64,000 bases of DNA. It comes from Aurifilum marmelostoma (Eukaryota > Ascomycota > Sordariomycetes > Diaporthales > Cryphonectriaceae). This document shows positions 25,458-36,862 of this stretch, one piece after another; within the stretch, counting starts at the first letter, position 1, and each line of letters opens with the position of its first letter. A program made the position numbers and the translations under genes. Under the pieces are notes generated by a model. That model saw only the letters and a list, made by a program, of their open reading frames with translations. It did not search any database and was not told the DNA's origin. The stretch covers positions 868,001 through 932,000 of the forward strand of contig JAMXSV010000001.1 of the NCBI GenBank assembly GCA_027559495.1, in the 5' to 3' direction.

Positions 25458-26173
25458 CGAGTCTGCCCCAGCCTGGGCTCCTTTGCGTTTCTGCTCTTCC
25501 TCTCCTCTTTTTGTTTTCTTCTTCGTTATTCGATAGGCAGAACGATGACCGAGCAGGCTGTCGCCTCTTGTCCTGAAGGGTACGGTCTGGGAGGAAGGCT
25601 TTCAATTCGGTGTCGTGGGCGGGGTGGTTGGGTAGGCACGATGGATGGCGATCGAGATTCGTGCCCGCTGATTGGAGCATGTGAATTGAAACCCAAAGTC
25701 AAGGGACAAATGAGACAGAGGAGGGGGGAACAAATACACACACAGCCTCCTAGGCGTCCATGGCAGAGCCCACAAGGATATCAAGAGCACCGACAACTGG
25801 CTTTGTCTGTGGCCTCTATGGCCCAGTTCGACTCCTGCCGCGGTGGTGAGGTTATTTGCAGGGTCGTAGGCACTCAGGCACTGTCTGACTGATCTACGAT
25901 CGACGTTGACGCAAGGCTGCCCTTGGGCAGGTTCAGGAAGGCGGTGGGGGCCCTTGAGCCGCGGCAGAAATCTATCGCGATAAAGGACCTATTCCCCCAA
26001 AACTTTCTAGCGGATTGGCAGCGCTGGACTTGGGAAGACCCCGAATTTTCCAAGACCCAACACTCGCGGATTCCCAGCCCAGCTGCAACGACACCATCAT
26101 AGGCCGTGTCGCCCCGATTCACCTCGTCGAAACACTGTGACCTCGTTACTTCGTTACGAATTCATTTCACAAT
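25458..26173. promoter_or_regulatory. divergent promoter region, SUMO ligase and DUF2423 genes
   Basis: 716 bp between two start codons pointing away from each other, so it must hold both promoters. CT-rich on the minus strand near 25470-25520. No specific operator recognised. Confidence 0.5.
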
Positions 26174-26637
26174 ATGGCCAAGTCGTCCCGCGCGAGCACG
26201 GTGAAGGCAAACAACCAGAGGCTGAAGGCCAAGGTCTTTGGGCCTGTGGAGGATGCACGACAGGAACGCCTTTCAGCCAAACTGCTCGAGATTGCATCGC
26301 AACCCAAGCCAGTCCCCGAAAGAGAGATGAATGACACGGAAGACAAGGGCGAGTCAGAGCAAAAAGAGGACAACACTGCTGAGGAGAAGGCGAACGACAG
26401 TAAGAAGATCCCCCCCCGAGAAACAGCCTCCAAGATTCTGCCTTGCAGGGAAAGTCGTCCGCACCTTTGGTAAAGGTACTAATTACTACATTTCCTCCAG
26501 TAGCCATGGACGTGGACACCTCCGCGAAATCCCAGACGAAATCAAAGAAGGGCAAGGTCGTCAAGAGACGAGGCAGAAAATCGAATATTGTCTTCCCAAA
26601 GTATGGCGACCGGAAGACGATTAGAAAGAAGCGGTGA
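26174..26637 (+). CDS. DUF2423 (YBL028C-like) basic nucleolar protein, about 120 aa
   Basis: Two exons: 26174-26399 and 26501 (or 26504)-26637. The N-terminus MAKSSRASTVKANNQRLKAK and the following DARQERLSAKLLEIA match the DUF2423 family; yeast YBL028C is a small nucleolar protein associated with pre-60S ribosomes. A Glu-rich linker (DKGESEQKEDNTAEEKAND) and a very basic tail (KSKKGKVVKRRGRKSN, ending YGDRKTIRKKR) follow. The acceptor is a tandem CAGTAG, and either choice keeps the frame and changes one residue. Family function is inferred from yeast; no catalytic domain is present. Confidence 0.85.
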
Positions 26638-27202
26638 ACACTTCGCTGCCAGTCCGCGGACGGCTGAAGTGAGCCCTGTTCTATTTCGAGGAGTCAATCT
26701 GCATAGAGACGGGGCGCAATGTATTCTGGAAGGACTGTTTGCTGTGCAAAATAGAGGAGCGGCCTTGTCCTAGAGGATGCCCGCGATAGTCAAGATTGGC
26801 AGGCGGTATCGCAATTGGGGGAAAGCCAGCGGGTGTGGGCCCCTGTGGCCCCCTGAGGCCCGACCCTCCACAGTGGCTTGACAGGGGCTTCCCAGTCGCT
26901 AGACCACTGACCACATGCGAGGCTGACAACAAGTCTAAACTGGCCAACAACATCCAATACAGTACGACTGAGCATATTGGAGCTGGCACCTAGCACGTAC
27001 ATATTTGAACACAACATTTCTGAGCGTATCTGATCGACTGCTTGACCCAGCAGCAGCAAGATTGGTCATCCATAATACCCAGTTCTCCTCTTTCATTGCG
27101 ATGGAGAGCTTTTCAGTGCGCCCTTGATTCCGTGTTGCTCAACTTCATCCTCCTCTCCCCCCCCCCTCTGCATGAGCTTGTCCTAAGCCGCGCGCACAAG
27201 AG
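26638..27202. promoter_or_regulatory. spacer with the promoter of the GPI transferase gene
   Basis: 565 bp between two plus-strand genes. It holds the 3' flank of the DUF2423 gene and, nearer 27203, a CT-rich stretch (about 27080-27170) typical of the promoters here. No ORF of note. Confidence 0.4.
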
Positions 27203-30200
27203 ATGAAGGGCTCCCAACATGGTGTGACGGCTCTCTCGATAGTCCTGCTCGCTGCAGCCAACCTGCTCCTCCCGATTGCCATCTACGTCTTTGGTACCGG
27301 CTTCTTCCCCTACAAGCCACTGCTCCCAGGTCTCGCCGTCTACGACGACTCCGAATATGGACCACCACCAGCAGCGCCCTTCGACCGGGTGGTTTTTATG
27401 CTCGTAGATGCTCTACGAAGGTAAGTCCCGTCACACAAGGTGGAAGCAAATTATATTTCCGCGGCTCTATGCTGATGGAAGCTACAGTGATTTCGTCTAC
27501 TCGCCCAGGTCCGGCTTCGAGTACACCCAGTCGTGAGTCGCGAAACTATCGACAGAGATGCTGCCTCGAACCGATGAGCGTTAACCACGACCACGACAGA
27601 TTAATACGAGATGGCTATGCGATACCCTTCACTGCGCACGCGACGTCGCCCACCGTTACGATGCCGAGGATCAAGGCGATCACGACCGGCTCCATTCCCT
27701 CGTTCCTCGACGTCATACTGAACATCGACGAAGGTGACGAGTCTTCTTCTCTTGCGTCGCAGGATACGTGGCTGGCGCAGATGAAGGCGAAGAACTCGGG
27801 GAAACTGCTCTTATACGGAGATGATACTTGGCTGAAGCTGTTTCCCGGCTTCTTTGACCGTGCGGACGGCACATCCAGTTTCTTCGTCGCTGTACGGATT
27901 TGCACTGCCTCGGCGACCAGACGAGAAACGACGTGAGCTGACGCAAGACAGGACTTCACCGAGGTGGACAATAACGTGACACGGCATGTCCCGGATGAAC
28001 TCCAGAATGACGATTGGAATACCATGGTCCTGCATTATCTTGGCCTGGACCATATCGGCCACAAAGGAGGACCGCGCAGGTCAGACAGCAGCCTGTTCCC
28101 TGTGCGCTCCCTTGGGGGATAAAGGATGCTAACTTCGTGAACAGCACAAACATGATCCCGAAGCAGACCGAGATGGACGGCGTAGTCAAGCAGATCTATA
28201 CTGCCCTTGAATCACAGTCTCATCTTCAGTCTACGCTCTTGATATTGCTAGGCGATCATGGTATGAATGATGCCGGAAATCATGGGGGCTCCGCACCTGG
28301 CGAAACCTCCCCAGCACTTGTCTTTCTCTCCCCGAAGCTCAAGTCCTTGGGCAGAAAATTTGAGGCTCCCATGGACGTCCAGGACGACTTCAGATACTAC
28401 TCGGTCATTGAGCAGTCTGATATTGCTCCGACTCTTGGCGCTCTGCTTGGCTTTCCTGCCCCCAAAAACAATCTCGGGGCTTTCATCTCGGACTTTCTGC
28501 CCTTCTGGCCGCGTGGTACGTTCACTTTTGGTCTTCTTCGCTCGTGGACTTTTGCTGATAACAACAACCACAGCTATCGATCGGGTGCAGATCCTCATGC
28601 GCAATGCTGAGCAAATCCTTGCTATCATGACCGCTACATTCGGCGGAGAGCTATTCGACGTCTCTACGAATGTTGATCCTTGCGTGCTTAGAGAGTCAGA
28701 TGTCGAGGATCTCGGTTGCCGGTGGAGGCAGCTCAAGAGTTCATATAAAGCCATGGGCAGTATGACCGATCTAGATGGTGAGTGGACTGCGATGATGTCA
28801 AAGGTAGGCACCCTCCAAGCCCAGAGTCTTGTCTTTTGGCCTGTGCTGACAATCACCCGCAGTGGCTCAGAGACGCGCAAAGGCTGTTGAGCAGCATGGC
28901 GAGCAACTATGATATTCCTAGACTCAGCATTGGAATGATAGCTGTTATTGCAGCGACCACTATGGCTGTCTTTGCAGCATATATAAATGCTGGGGGTCTA
29001 TCCATGGCAGGCGTGCCACTCACCCTCATCACCGCTGCATATGGCGTGATGATGTTTGCCAGTAGCTATGTAGAGGAGGAGCACCATTTCTGGTACTACA
29101 CTGCAACGGCATGGTTTGCATATATCAGCTGGAGGGGCTTCAGCGGGTGAGTCGAATCCGCCAATCTGGCAGCTGCTCTTTGTCTTGTCCGCTTACTTTT
29201 GTTGACTTTGGGGATATAGGACCTCGAAGTCCACAGTTGGGCACCTGGCGGCACTTCTCTTCGCCTTTGTCACAACACGAGTTGTCAGGGGCTGGAATCA
29301 GACTGGGCAGAAATTTGCCGGAGAGCCAGATGTCGTGAAGACGTTCTTGCAGCCCGAGCCTATCCGTCTTTGGGCCCTCATCAGCATCACCTACCTCTGG
29401 CTGCACCGTGAGCTCCTGCAGGGCTTCGGTGGCCTGCCCTATCCCCTCGCCATCACCGGCTGCACAGCCTTGGCTCTCGCCGCCTTCACCTTCAAGCTTG
29501 CATTCACCAACGAGGACGCTCCCGAGCTCGTGGCGGGCTTTGCGCGGTCTCTTGTCGAGGTCACCCAGGGGCCCCCACTGGTGGTGCGAGCACAAGCCGT
29601 CTTTGTCGGCCTGGCGCTCGCTACAGCCTGTGTCTTGTACTTCATCACGACCAAGAACCGCGTCTCCCAGCGCATCTCCGCCGTGGAGACCCTGCACCAC
29701 CTGTACACTCTTCTCGCCGTGACGCAGTCCCGCGCAACCAATATTCCGCTTTTTCTGCTCTTCGACGTACTCTTCAAGTTCCTCTCCGCGCAAGGTCTCA
29801 CCACCACCGAGCTCACCGTCACCTCGCTCCTCCTTCAGTACGCCTCCTTCTTCGCGCTCGGCGGCACCAACGCCATCTCCTCGGTCGACCTCTCCAGCGC
29901 ATACAACGGAGTGCGCGACTTCAATGTCGTCACCGTCGGCATTCTCATATTCGTGAGCAACTGGGCGGCGCCAATCTACTGGGTGACGGCAACCAACGTG
30001 CTGCTCGCGCGCAAGCACAGGGCCGGGGAGAGGGCCGTATACGTGCGCCACGTTACTCTGCTGACTGTCTTCGCGGCTGCAAGCGTGGCGTCTGTGATGG
30101 CAGCCTGCACGGCGCTCAGAACACACCTGTTCATCTGGACTGTCTTCTCGCCCAAGTATCTGTACTGCATGGCGTGGACTCTGGGGCAGCACCTGGTTGT

Positions 30201-30246
30201 CAACATTGGCCTTGGTGGACTATTGTACTGGTTAGGGACACTGTGA
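27203..30246 (+). CDS. las21: GPI ethanolamine phosphate transferase 2, 864 aa
   Basis: Adds ethanolamine phosphate to the second mannose of GPI anchors in the ER membrane (yeast Las21/Gpi7; human PIGG). Eight exons: 27203-27420, 27488-27532, 27600-27891, 27952-28079, 28145-28515, 28574-28803, 28863-29146 and 29220-30246, frame closed throughout. An N-terminal signal-anchor (ALSIVLLAAANLLLPIAIYVF) is followed by an alkaline-phosphatase-like lumenal domain. That domain has metal and nucleophile motifs VDALRSDF, FTAHATSPTVTMPRIKA, YLGLDHIGH and LLGDHGMNDAGNHGG. From about residue 480 the protein is a string of membrane helices. Length is normal for the family. The intron after MMSK (28804) is less certain than the others, because another donor-like GT lies just upstream. 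Confidence 0.94.
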
Positions 30247-30613
30247 GGTCTATAGTAGGTAGCCAGGACAATCATCATCTCCAAGTCACATATAGAGACA
30301 CAGAGAGGGAGGTCGATTGATAGATGGCATACAATGGACCAGATCGCGACTCCTGATGAGGTCATTTTTTTGACAATATGTATCCAAGATGGATGATGAA
30401 GAGTGATCATGACGATTCAAACACGCATTTCGTACGGCAGACGACAAAACAAGATAGACACACGAGACCAACCAGAGGCAGCTATCCCATCCATTCCATT
30501 CCAGCAGTCCTGAAGGACCGACACCCATCATCGTCATCCCTTCATCAGACCGCAATGATCAGCATCAAGCGGAACAAAAAGTAAATGAAAACAAAAGACA
30601 ATCAAGAGATCAA
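30247..30613. other. convergent 3' flanks of the las21 and ycg1 genes
   Basis: 367 bp between two converging stop codons; contains the 3' ends of both transcripts, which may overlap. Nothing else seen. Confidence 0.5.
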
Positions 30614-33600
30614 TCAACTCATAATCGTATCCCCGTCATCGTCCAACAGTTCGCTGACAAGCGAGTCGCCATCTCCAGGCTCTGTCTTGGTGGCGACGTC
30701 CATATTCTGGATAACCGTCCCCTCATTGCTATCGTCGTCCCCGTCCCCACCGTCATCCGCCCTCGACTGCCCGTCATCCTGCTCATCCTCATCCTCATCC
30801 TCCTCCTTGATCCTGGGCTCGGCCGTTGCGCCCCGTGCAGAAAGGGCGCCAGCGACGGTGCCAGCGCCGACGTGCTCGTCAGGTCCAAGCGATACACTGC
30901 GACTCATAGTTGATCTGCGCCTGCCAGACTCTTTGGCCTGGTCCAGGGTGTTGACGATCTTGCCTAGGGAGACGTGAATCTTGTACAGGGCGTTGCGGCC
31001 CGTCGTGTCTGAGATGAGGTTCGTCTCGACGCCTTCCGAGACCTCGGTGTAGAGCTCGCGGATCTTTTCCTCGGTGGAGGCGGGCGAGATGTAGAGTTTG
31101 CCCAGGAGGGCCGCGACGACCTTCTTCTCTTCCTCTGTAGGGACGGCGGCTGTCAGCATTCTTTGTTCTTTTCGTTGACGACGGGATTTGCCTTGTCATT
31201 GGCGGTAACTTACTGCTGCAGTTTGAATCCAGCCTCTCGAGTATATTTCGCGCAAACTCGAGGTGTACATCTCCATTCACATTCTTCTTCTCGGCATCTG
31301 TCCCCGCGTCTGGGCTATAGCACTTCCTCGGATCCGTCCAGTCCACCAGACAAGCGCCGATGGTCGCAAGGCTGACCATCTCATCATCCACGTCCGCATC
31401 GTCATCGTCCAGACCCTCTCGTACGTTGTACAGTGCATGCAGCGCCTCCAGAGCCACTGACCGCATGAGGTCCTGGTTCTCGGAACGCGAGTAGCAGAAG
31501 ACGGGCAAAAAGTAATTCAGCGCCTGGCGGACACTCTGGTTCTGCGAGGAGGCGGGCTCAAAGTAGGCAATCACCAAGGTCTTGAGGAACTCGGCCGAGG
31601 CGTCGGGGTCGGTGACAACACGGCCGAGCAGGAGCTTGGAGGCTGCAATGGTAGCAACGGCCTGGATCTCCGGCGACTTGGAGCCTGAGCGGAGGGCCTT
31701 GACGTACACCCTCATGAGTGTTGGGTTGTTGGAGAGGAGCTGAGCCCCGTGTACGTTCAGGATGTCTGTGAGGATGTGCAGGGCGGTGATCTGAAGCGCG
31801 GTGTGGCCCTTGCTGAAGAAGTGCATGAACAGCGTCAAGTTCTCCTCGGCCAGTGACCTGTCCAGCAGGGAGCAGAGCCCCAGGCACAACAGACCACGCT
31901 CGCGTACCGGCGCCTCGTGACTACGGACGGCCGGCACGACCAGGTTGTTGAGCATGGAGACCAGGTGGTCGTTCTCCTGCAGGCTGCCAGAGACGTTGGT
32001 CAGCATGCACTGGACAATGTGCAGACACTTCATGTTGATGACGATCTCCTTGACGGCCTTTGCATGCGCCTCTTCTTCCGTCAGCTCGTCATCCTTGTCT
32101 GCCTTTCCATGCCTGCCGTTGCGCTCCTCATCCTCATCGACCTCAGACTTGGCCGAGTGGAAGCTCTCATCGTCGTTGGGCTCGTCAACGATGGTGTCGT
32201 GCACATCCGCGACAGCCTCGAGGACGACGCTGCAGAACTCGCGCTCGCCTGCATTGTCCGGGGCGCAGATGTCGCGGAGCACGTTGACGGTGAGCTTGGT
32301 GACCTCGTCGGGAAGCTCGGGAATGGACAGCGTCGTCCTGAGCAGGGAGAACATCTTCCTGCGGCCCACCTCGTCCGAGTAGTCCAGAGTCATGGCGATG
32401 TGCAGAAGCTGCTCGACGATGAACTCCTGCTCCACCGTGTCTTCCTCTTCGTCCTCCTCGCCGAGCTCCTCCTGCTGGGCTATCCGCTTGAGTGCATCCA
32501 CCAAGACCTTGACATACCGCTCCAGGTAGAAACCGAGCTTGGTAACCTCGGGGAGCTTCTCCTCGACCAGGTCCTCATATTTCCCGTTGCCCTCGTTGCG
32601 GCAAAAATCGTTGAAACTACGGGCCATGAAGACAGACTCTGCCGACAAGGTTTCCCAGAAGTTATCGTCAAACGTGACACCCTCACGGTAGTCTGGGCGA
32701 CCCTCCCAGAAGCCCCTCATAGCCTCCAGGGCAACGCCGTTCTCGACACCAGAGTTGACGACATCGATACGCTCCAGGAGCTCGAGCAGGCCGTCGAAGC
32801 TGGGCGCAGGCGCCTCGGCAGGCTGTCCGTCCTCGTTCAGAGGAGGCGCGCCGGCGCAGTCCTCAATCCACCGTTCGCGGAAGAGCCTACCCGCCGCCTT
32901 ACGGACCGTCTCGTCTCTGTCGCGGAGACCCCACCGCAGCAGCTTCTCTCTCATAGACAGCGACAGATGGCGGAAGTCTCCGAGGGCCGGCAACAGACGA
33001 GAATACACTGCCCTTCGCGTCATGGCATCCTGGTCCCTTGCCCTCTCGAGCAGGAACGGGAGCGTGTTGGGCAGGATGGGAAGATTGACGAGGAGTGACC
33101 TCCGCACGTCGGCGCTGGGGTCGTTTTGCAGCACCTCGAGAAGCTTCTCCAGCAGGCCGCTCGCCTCATCCTCGTCGCTGTCGTCCGAGTTGGCCTCGGC
33201 CTCGATCTGGTTCCCTGCCAGCCTGCCCAGACCCAGAACAGCCTGTGCGCGCACCATGGCCTCCTTGTCGCGGATCCTCTTGAGCAAGCCATAGCGCAGC
33301 TTCTGGAACAGGTCGTCGTCGATGGCGTCGAGCGAGTTGACGATGTGCGAGATGAGTTGGGTGGACCGGTACCTGACGAACTTGTCCTTGGCCATCATCA
33401 GAGGCAGCACAGCCTCCATCAACCTGGCAGTGAGCCTGGTGCTCGGGGTCTCCGGCATCGTGCTGGCATCCTCGTCAACCTCGCCGGCAAGCTCGTTGTC
33501 CTTGTCGATGGAGTGCCTCATAAACACGCCCACAAACCGGATCGTCCTCTCGCCGACGGCCTCGCTCTTCTTGACGGGCATCAGACGCAGGACGCAGCGT

Positions 33601-33917
33601 ACAAACTCGTTGTTGAAGTCATTCTCGTCAAAGTCGGCGGCGGCGGTCTTCTTGGCGCTGGTGGGCTCGTAGCAGCACGCCTCCTGCAGCTTGCGAAGCG
33701 TGACTGCAGACTTGCGGTGGGTTGCGGTGTTGCGCTGTGCCTCGCGGAACACAGAGGCGACCTGGGAACGGAGCTCGTTGTCGGGGCCTTCCTCAGGGAC
33801 ATCGATGTTGAGCGAGGACTGGCGTGAGGCAGCCGCATTGGATGCGCGTGCGTTGGCAGTCGAGCTTGCGGCAGCCCTCGTGGAGGCGCGCCCTGATCGT
33901 GTCGTGCGCGCGGGCAT
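30614..33917 (-). CDS. ycg1: condensin subunit 3 (Ycg1/Cnd3/CAP-G), 1079 aa
   Basis: HEAT-repeat subunit of condensin that binds DNA together with the kleisin and is needed for mitotic chromosome compaction. Exon 1 is 33917-31214 and exon 2 is 31149-30614; the intron has a gtaagt donor and a ctgacag acceptor, and removing it gives 1079 aa, the family size. The start is set at MPARTTRSG. Helical repeats such as DKFVRYRSTQLISHIVNSL, LRYGLLKRIRDKEAMVRAQA and RDETVRKAAGRLF are typical of Cnd3. A charged insert (SFHSAKSEVDEDEERNGR) lies mid-protein and the tail is strongly acidic. It shares a 526-bp divergent promoter with nop4. Confidence 0.94.
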
Positions 33918-34443
33918 CGTGAAGGGAGTTCTGTTATGGTGTTGGGTGATCGACGTGTTTTTGGCTGTGGAAAGGCACAAATGAATAATACTGAAGCAGA
34001 TGCAAAAGAAGTCGAGATAGATACTGCGCTAGGGCATCGCTTCAGAGGGTCAGCCTGGGCAAACAACAAGGCTGTGGTTGATGATGATTGGCATTGCTTT
34101 TTGCCTTGATTGCCCGGTTCAGCAGCAGTGCTCTCCTCACTCTCCCTCGCGGCTGCTCTGTTTTGTCAACACACACGTCTCTGGCGTGGTTACCCCGGCG
34201 CAGGGTGGGCGGGAGGGGTGCCCGATAAGCTCTTATCGCCGACAGGGGTCAAAAAAGTTTCTGGCTCCTGTACGGCAGGAACACCAAACCTTTGGTCTTG
34301 CTCCTTCCTCCTCTTCTCCTTCTCCTCCGCCACCTTCCTCGACCAACCTTTGCAGACTCACCCAAGAGTCCATTTTGCAATATCACAGCTCTTCTGGATC
34401 AGTCGCAGCAGCAAACAGAGAGAAGAAGAAAGAAAGAGAAAAG
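33918..34443. promoter_or_regulatory. divergent promoter region, ycg1 and nop4 genes
   Basis: 526 bp between start codons on opposite strands. The last 350 bases before the plus-strand gene carry no ATG and are CT-rich (34290-34340), consistent with that gene's leader. No specific site recognised. Confidence 0.5.
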
Positions 34444-36699
34444 ATGGCCAAATCGAAGGGCCAAAAACGGCGCAGAGAGGCTGAGGCCGACCTCGAGCAG
34501 CAGACAGCAGCTGCAGCAATCGACAGCCAAGATGGCGCACCCCCTTCCAAGAAGAGCCGTGTCGAAGAGAGGCGATCCCTCTTTGTGCGGTCACTGCCAC
34601 CTTCTGCCACCAGCGAGTCCCTGACCGAGTTTTTTTCCCAACACTACCCCGTCAAGCACGCCACCGTCGTCGTCGACCGCAACACCAAGGCCTCGCGCGG
34701 CTATGGCTTCGTCACTTTCACGGACGCCGACGACGCCATTGAGGCCAAGAAGAAGCTGAACAATGAGCCATTTGACGGACGCCGGCTGAGGCTGGACGTT
34801 GCCGAGCCCCGTCTCCGTGCAGGCGGTGCGGGTGGTGCTGTCAAGTCTGGCCTCGCCGAGGAGAAGAGGAAGAGGGAGGAGGAGATGGCCGAGGCTAGGA
34901 AGGCGCCCAAGCTGATCATCCGCAACCTCCCCTGGAGTATCAAGACCTCGGAGCAGCTGAGCAAGCTCTTCATGAAGTACGGCAAGATCAAGTTCGCTGA
35001 CCTGCCCAACGACCGGGGCAAGCTCAAGGGGTTCGGTTTCGTCACCTTCCGGACCAGGAAGCACGCCGAGAAGGCCATGGAGGAAATGAATGGCAAGGAG
35101 GTGGATACAAGACCTATTGCTGTGGACTGGGCCGTCTCCAAGGACGAGTGGCAGCAGCAGCACCCCAACGGTCACGACGAGGAGAAGGACCAGAAGAAAT
35201 CCAAATCCAAGAAGGCAAAGACGGAAGAGGACGACGAAGATGATGAAGATGAATACGCCGGCATGACCGAAGAGGACAGGGATATGGCCAAGTTCATGAA
35301 GAAGATGGAGGACTTTGATTCTGAAGAGGACAAGGATGAAGATGATGATGACGAAGATGAGGACGAGGACGACGAAGAGGGTGGTGGTGAGCTCGACAGT
35401 GACGAGAGTGCCCACGAAGAAATTGAGGAGGATGGTGGTTCCGACGATAATTCTGAGGACGAGCCTGTGCAGGGAACGCCCAAGCGGACCACGGACAATT
35501 CCACCACCGTCTTTATTCGGAATCTACCCTTCACAGCTACAGACGAGACTCTCAAGGAGCACTTCACAAAGTTTGGGCCTGTGAGGTATGCCAGGGTCGT
35601 CATGAACAAGATGATCGACAAGCCCGCCGGCACAGGCTTTGTCTGCTTCGTCAAGATGGATGACTTCAAGGACTGCGTGAGAAACGCTCCTCGACACCAG
35701 CCATCAGCCAAGACCAACAAGCATTCCGTCCTGCAGGACGAGACCATCGACACCGACGGCCGCTACACCCTCGACGGCCGCGTCCTGCAGGTCGCACAGG
35801 CGGTCAGCAAGGAGGAGGCAACCAGGCTCACCGAGGCCGGCCCCACGGCGCGCAAGGGCCAGGAGAAGGACAGGCGCCGTCTCTTCCTGCTGTCCGAGGG
35901 CACCATCCCCACCAACTCACCGCTCTACGCGCTCCTGACACCCACCGAGGTCAAGCTCCGCGAGCAGTCGGCCACCCAGCGCAGGAAGCAGGTACAGAGC
36001 AACCCCAGCCTGCACCTCTCCCTCACCCGCCTGGCCATCCGCAACCTGCCGCGCGAAATGACCTCCAAGGACCTCAAGCAGCTCGCCCGCCAGGCCGTCG
36101 TTGGCTTCGCCAGCGACGTGCGCGAGGGCCGCCGTGAGGCCCTCTCCAAGGAGGAGCTCGCCCGCGGCGGCGCCGAGGACAGAGACGCCGAGCACCGCCG
36201 CAAGGAGAAGGGCGTCGGCGTCGTCAAGCAGGCCAAGGTCGTCTTCGAGACCAAGGAAGGGAAGAAGGTTGACGAGAAGACCGGCGCCGGCAAGAGCAGG
36301 GGCTACGGCTTCGTCGAGTATTCCTCCCACAGGTGGGCCCTCATGGGCCTGCGCTGGCTCAACGGCCACCCGCTCAAGAATGAGGCCGGCAAGACGGTTC
36401 GCCTGATCGTGGAGTTCGCCATCGAGAATGCACAGGTCGTGAGCAGGCGCAAGGCCAACGAGGTGCGGTCCAGGCAGAGGAGGGTTGAAGTGCAGAACGC
36501 ACAGCCCGGAAAGGCCGGGCCGGGCAAGAAAGGCGAGGTTCAAGGAGCCGATGGTGAGGACAGTGGTGAGGAGGAGGACGGAGGAAACAAGTCTAAGAAG
36601 AAGGACGCGCAGGCGAAATTGGCTCAGAGGCAGAGAATCATCGGCCGCAAGAGGATGGCGCGGAAGTCAAAGAGGGCTGATGCTGTGCGCAAGGGCTAA
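34444..36699 (+). CDS. nop4: Nop4/RBM28-type nucleolar RNA-binding protein, 751 aa
   Basis: Intronless. Needed in yeast for 27S pre-rRNA maturation and 60S subunit assembly. Four RNA-recognition motifs are visible: RRM1 from about residue 45 (LFVRSLPP, RGYGFVTF), RRM2 from about 156 (LIIRNLPW, KGFGFVTF), RRM3 from about 354 (VFIRNLPF, GTGFVCFV) and RRM4 from about 530 (LAIRNLPR, SRGYGFVEY). A long Asp/Glu/Lys linker separates RRM2 and RRM3, and a basic tail (IIGRKRMARKSKR) gives a likely nucleolar signal. The ATG at 34444 is chosen because MAKSKGQKRRREAE begins the conserved part; the frame is open further upstream but that part is not protein-like. Confidence 0.94.
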   Translation: MAKSKGQKRRREAEADLEQQTAAAAIDSQDGAPPSKKSRVEERRSLFVRSLPPSATSESLTEFFSQHYPVKHATVVVDRNTKASRGYGFVTFTDADDAIEAKKKLNNEPFDGRRLRLDVAEPRLRAGGAGGAVKSGLAEEKRKREEEMAEARKAPKLIIRNLPWSIKTSEQLSKLFMKYGKIKFADLPNDRGKLKGFGFVTFRTRKHAEKAMEEMNGKEVDTRPIAVDWAVSKDEWQQQHPNGHDEEKDQKKSKSKKAKTEEDDEDDEDEYAGMTEEDRDMAKFMKKMEDFDSEEDKDEDDDDEDEDEDDEEGGGELDSDESAHEEIEEDGGSDDNSEDEPVQGTPKRTTDNSTTVFIRNLPFTATDETLKEHFTKFGPVRYARVVMNKMIDKPAGTGFVCFVKMDDFKDCVRNAPRHQPSAKTNKHSVLQDETIDTDGRYTLDGRVLQVAQAVSKEEATRLTEAGPTARKGQEKDRRRLFLLSEGTIPTNSPLYALLTPTEVKLREQSATQRRKQVQSNPSLHLSLTRLAIRNLPREMTSKDLKQLARQAVVGFASDVREGRREALSKEELARGGAEDRDAEHRRKEKGVGVVKQAKVVFETKEGKKVDEKTGAGKSRGYGFVEYSSHRWALMGLRWLNGHPLKNEAGKTVRLIVEFAIENAQVVSRRKANEVRSRQRRVEVQNAQPGKAGPGKKGEVQGADGEDSGEEEDGGNKSKKKDAQAKLAQRQRIIGRKRMARKSKRADAVRKG

Positions 36700-36862
36700 C
36701 GACGACACAGTCGTAAATGATTGCTATTGAATGCGCCCTACTGTATCCTCTGCCATTCCCCAAGATACCTCAAAAAGTTGATCTCGTATGATAATTTGCA
36801 CGTAGTTATATTCCTTCGAACTGTGCAGCCCCGCTTCGTGATCTTGTTCATTTCTGGGAAAT

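Noticed and set aside
31917..33098. Plus-strand ORF of 393 codons opposite the condensin gene
   Set aside because: Antisense shadow of ycg1, which has full HEAT-repeat support.
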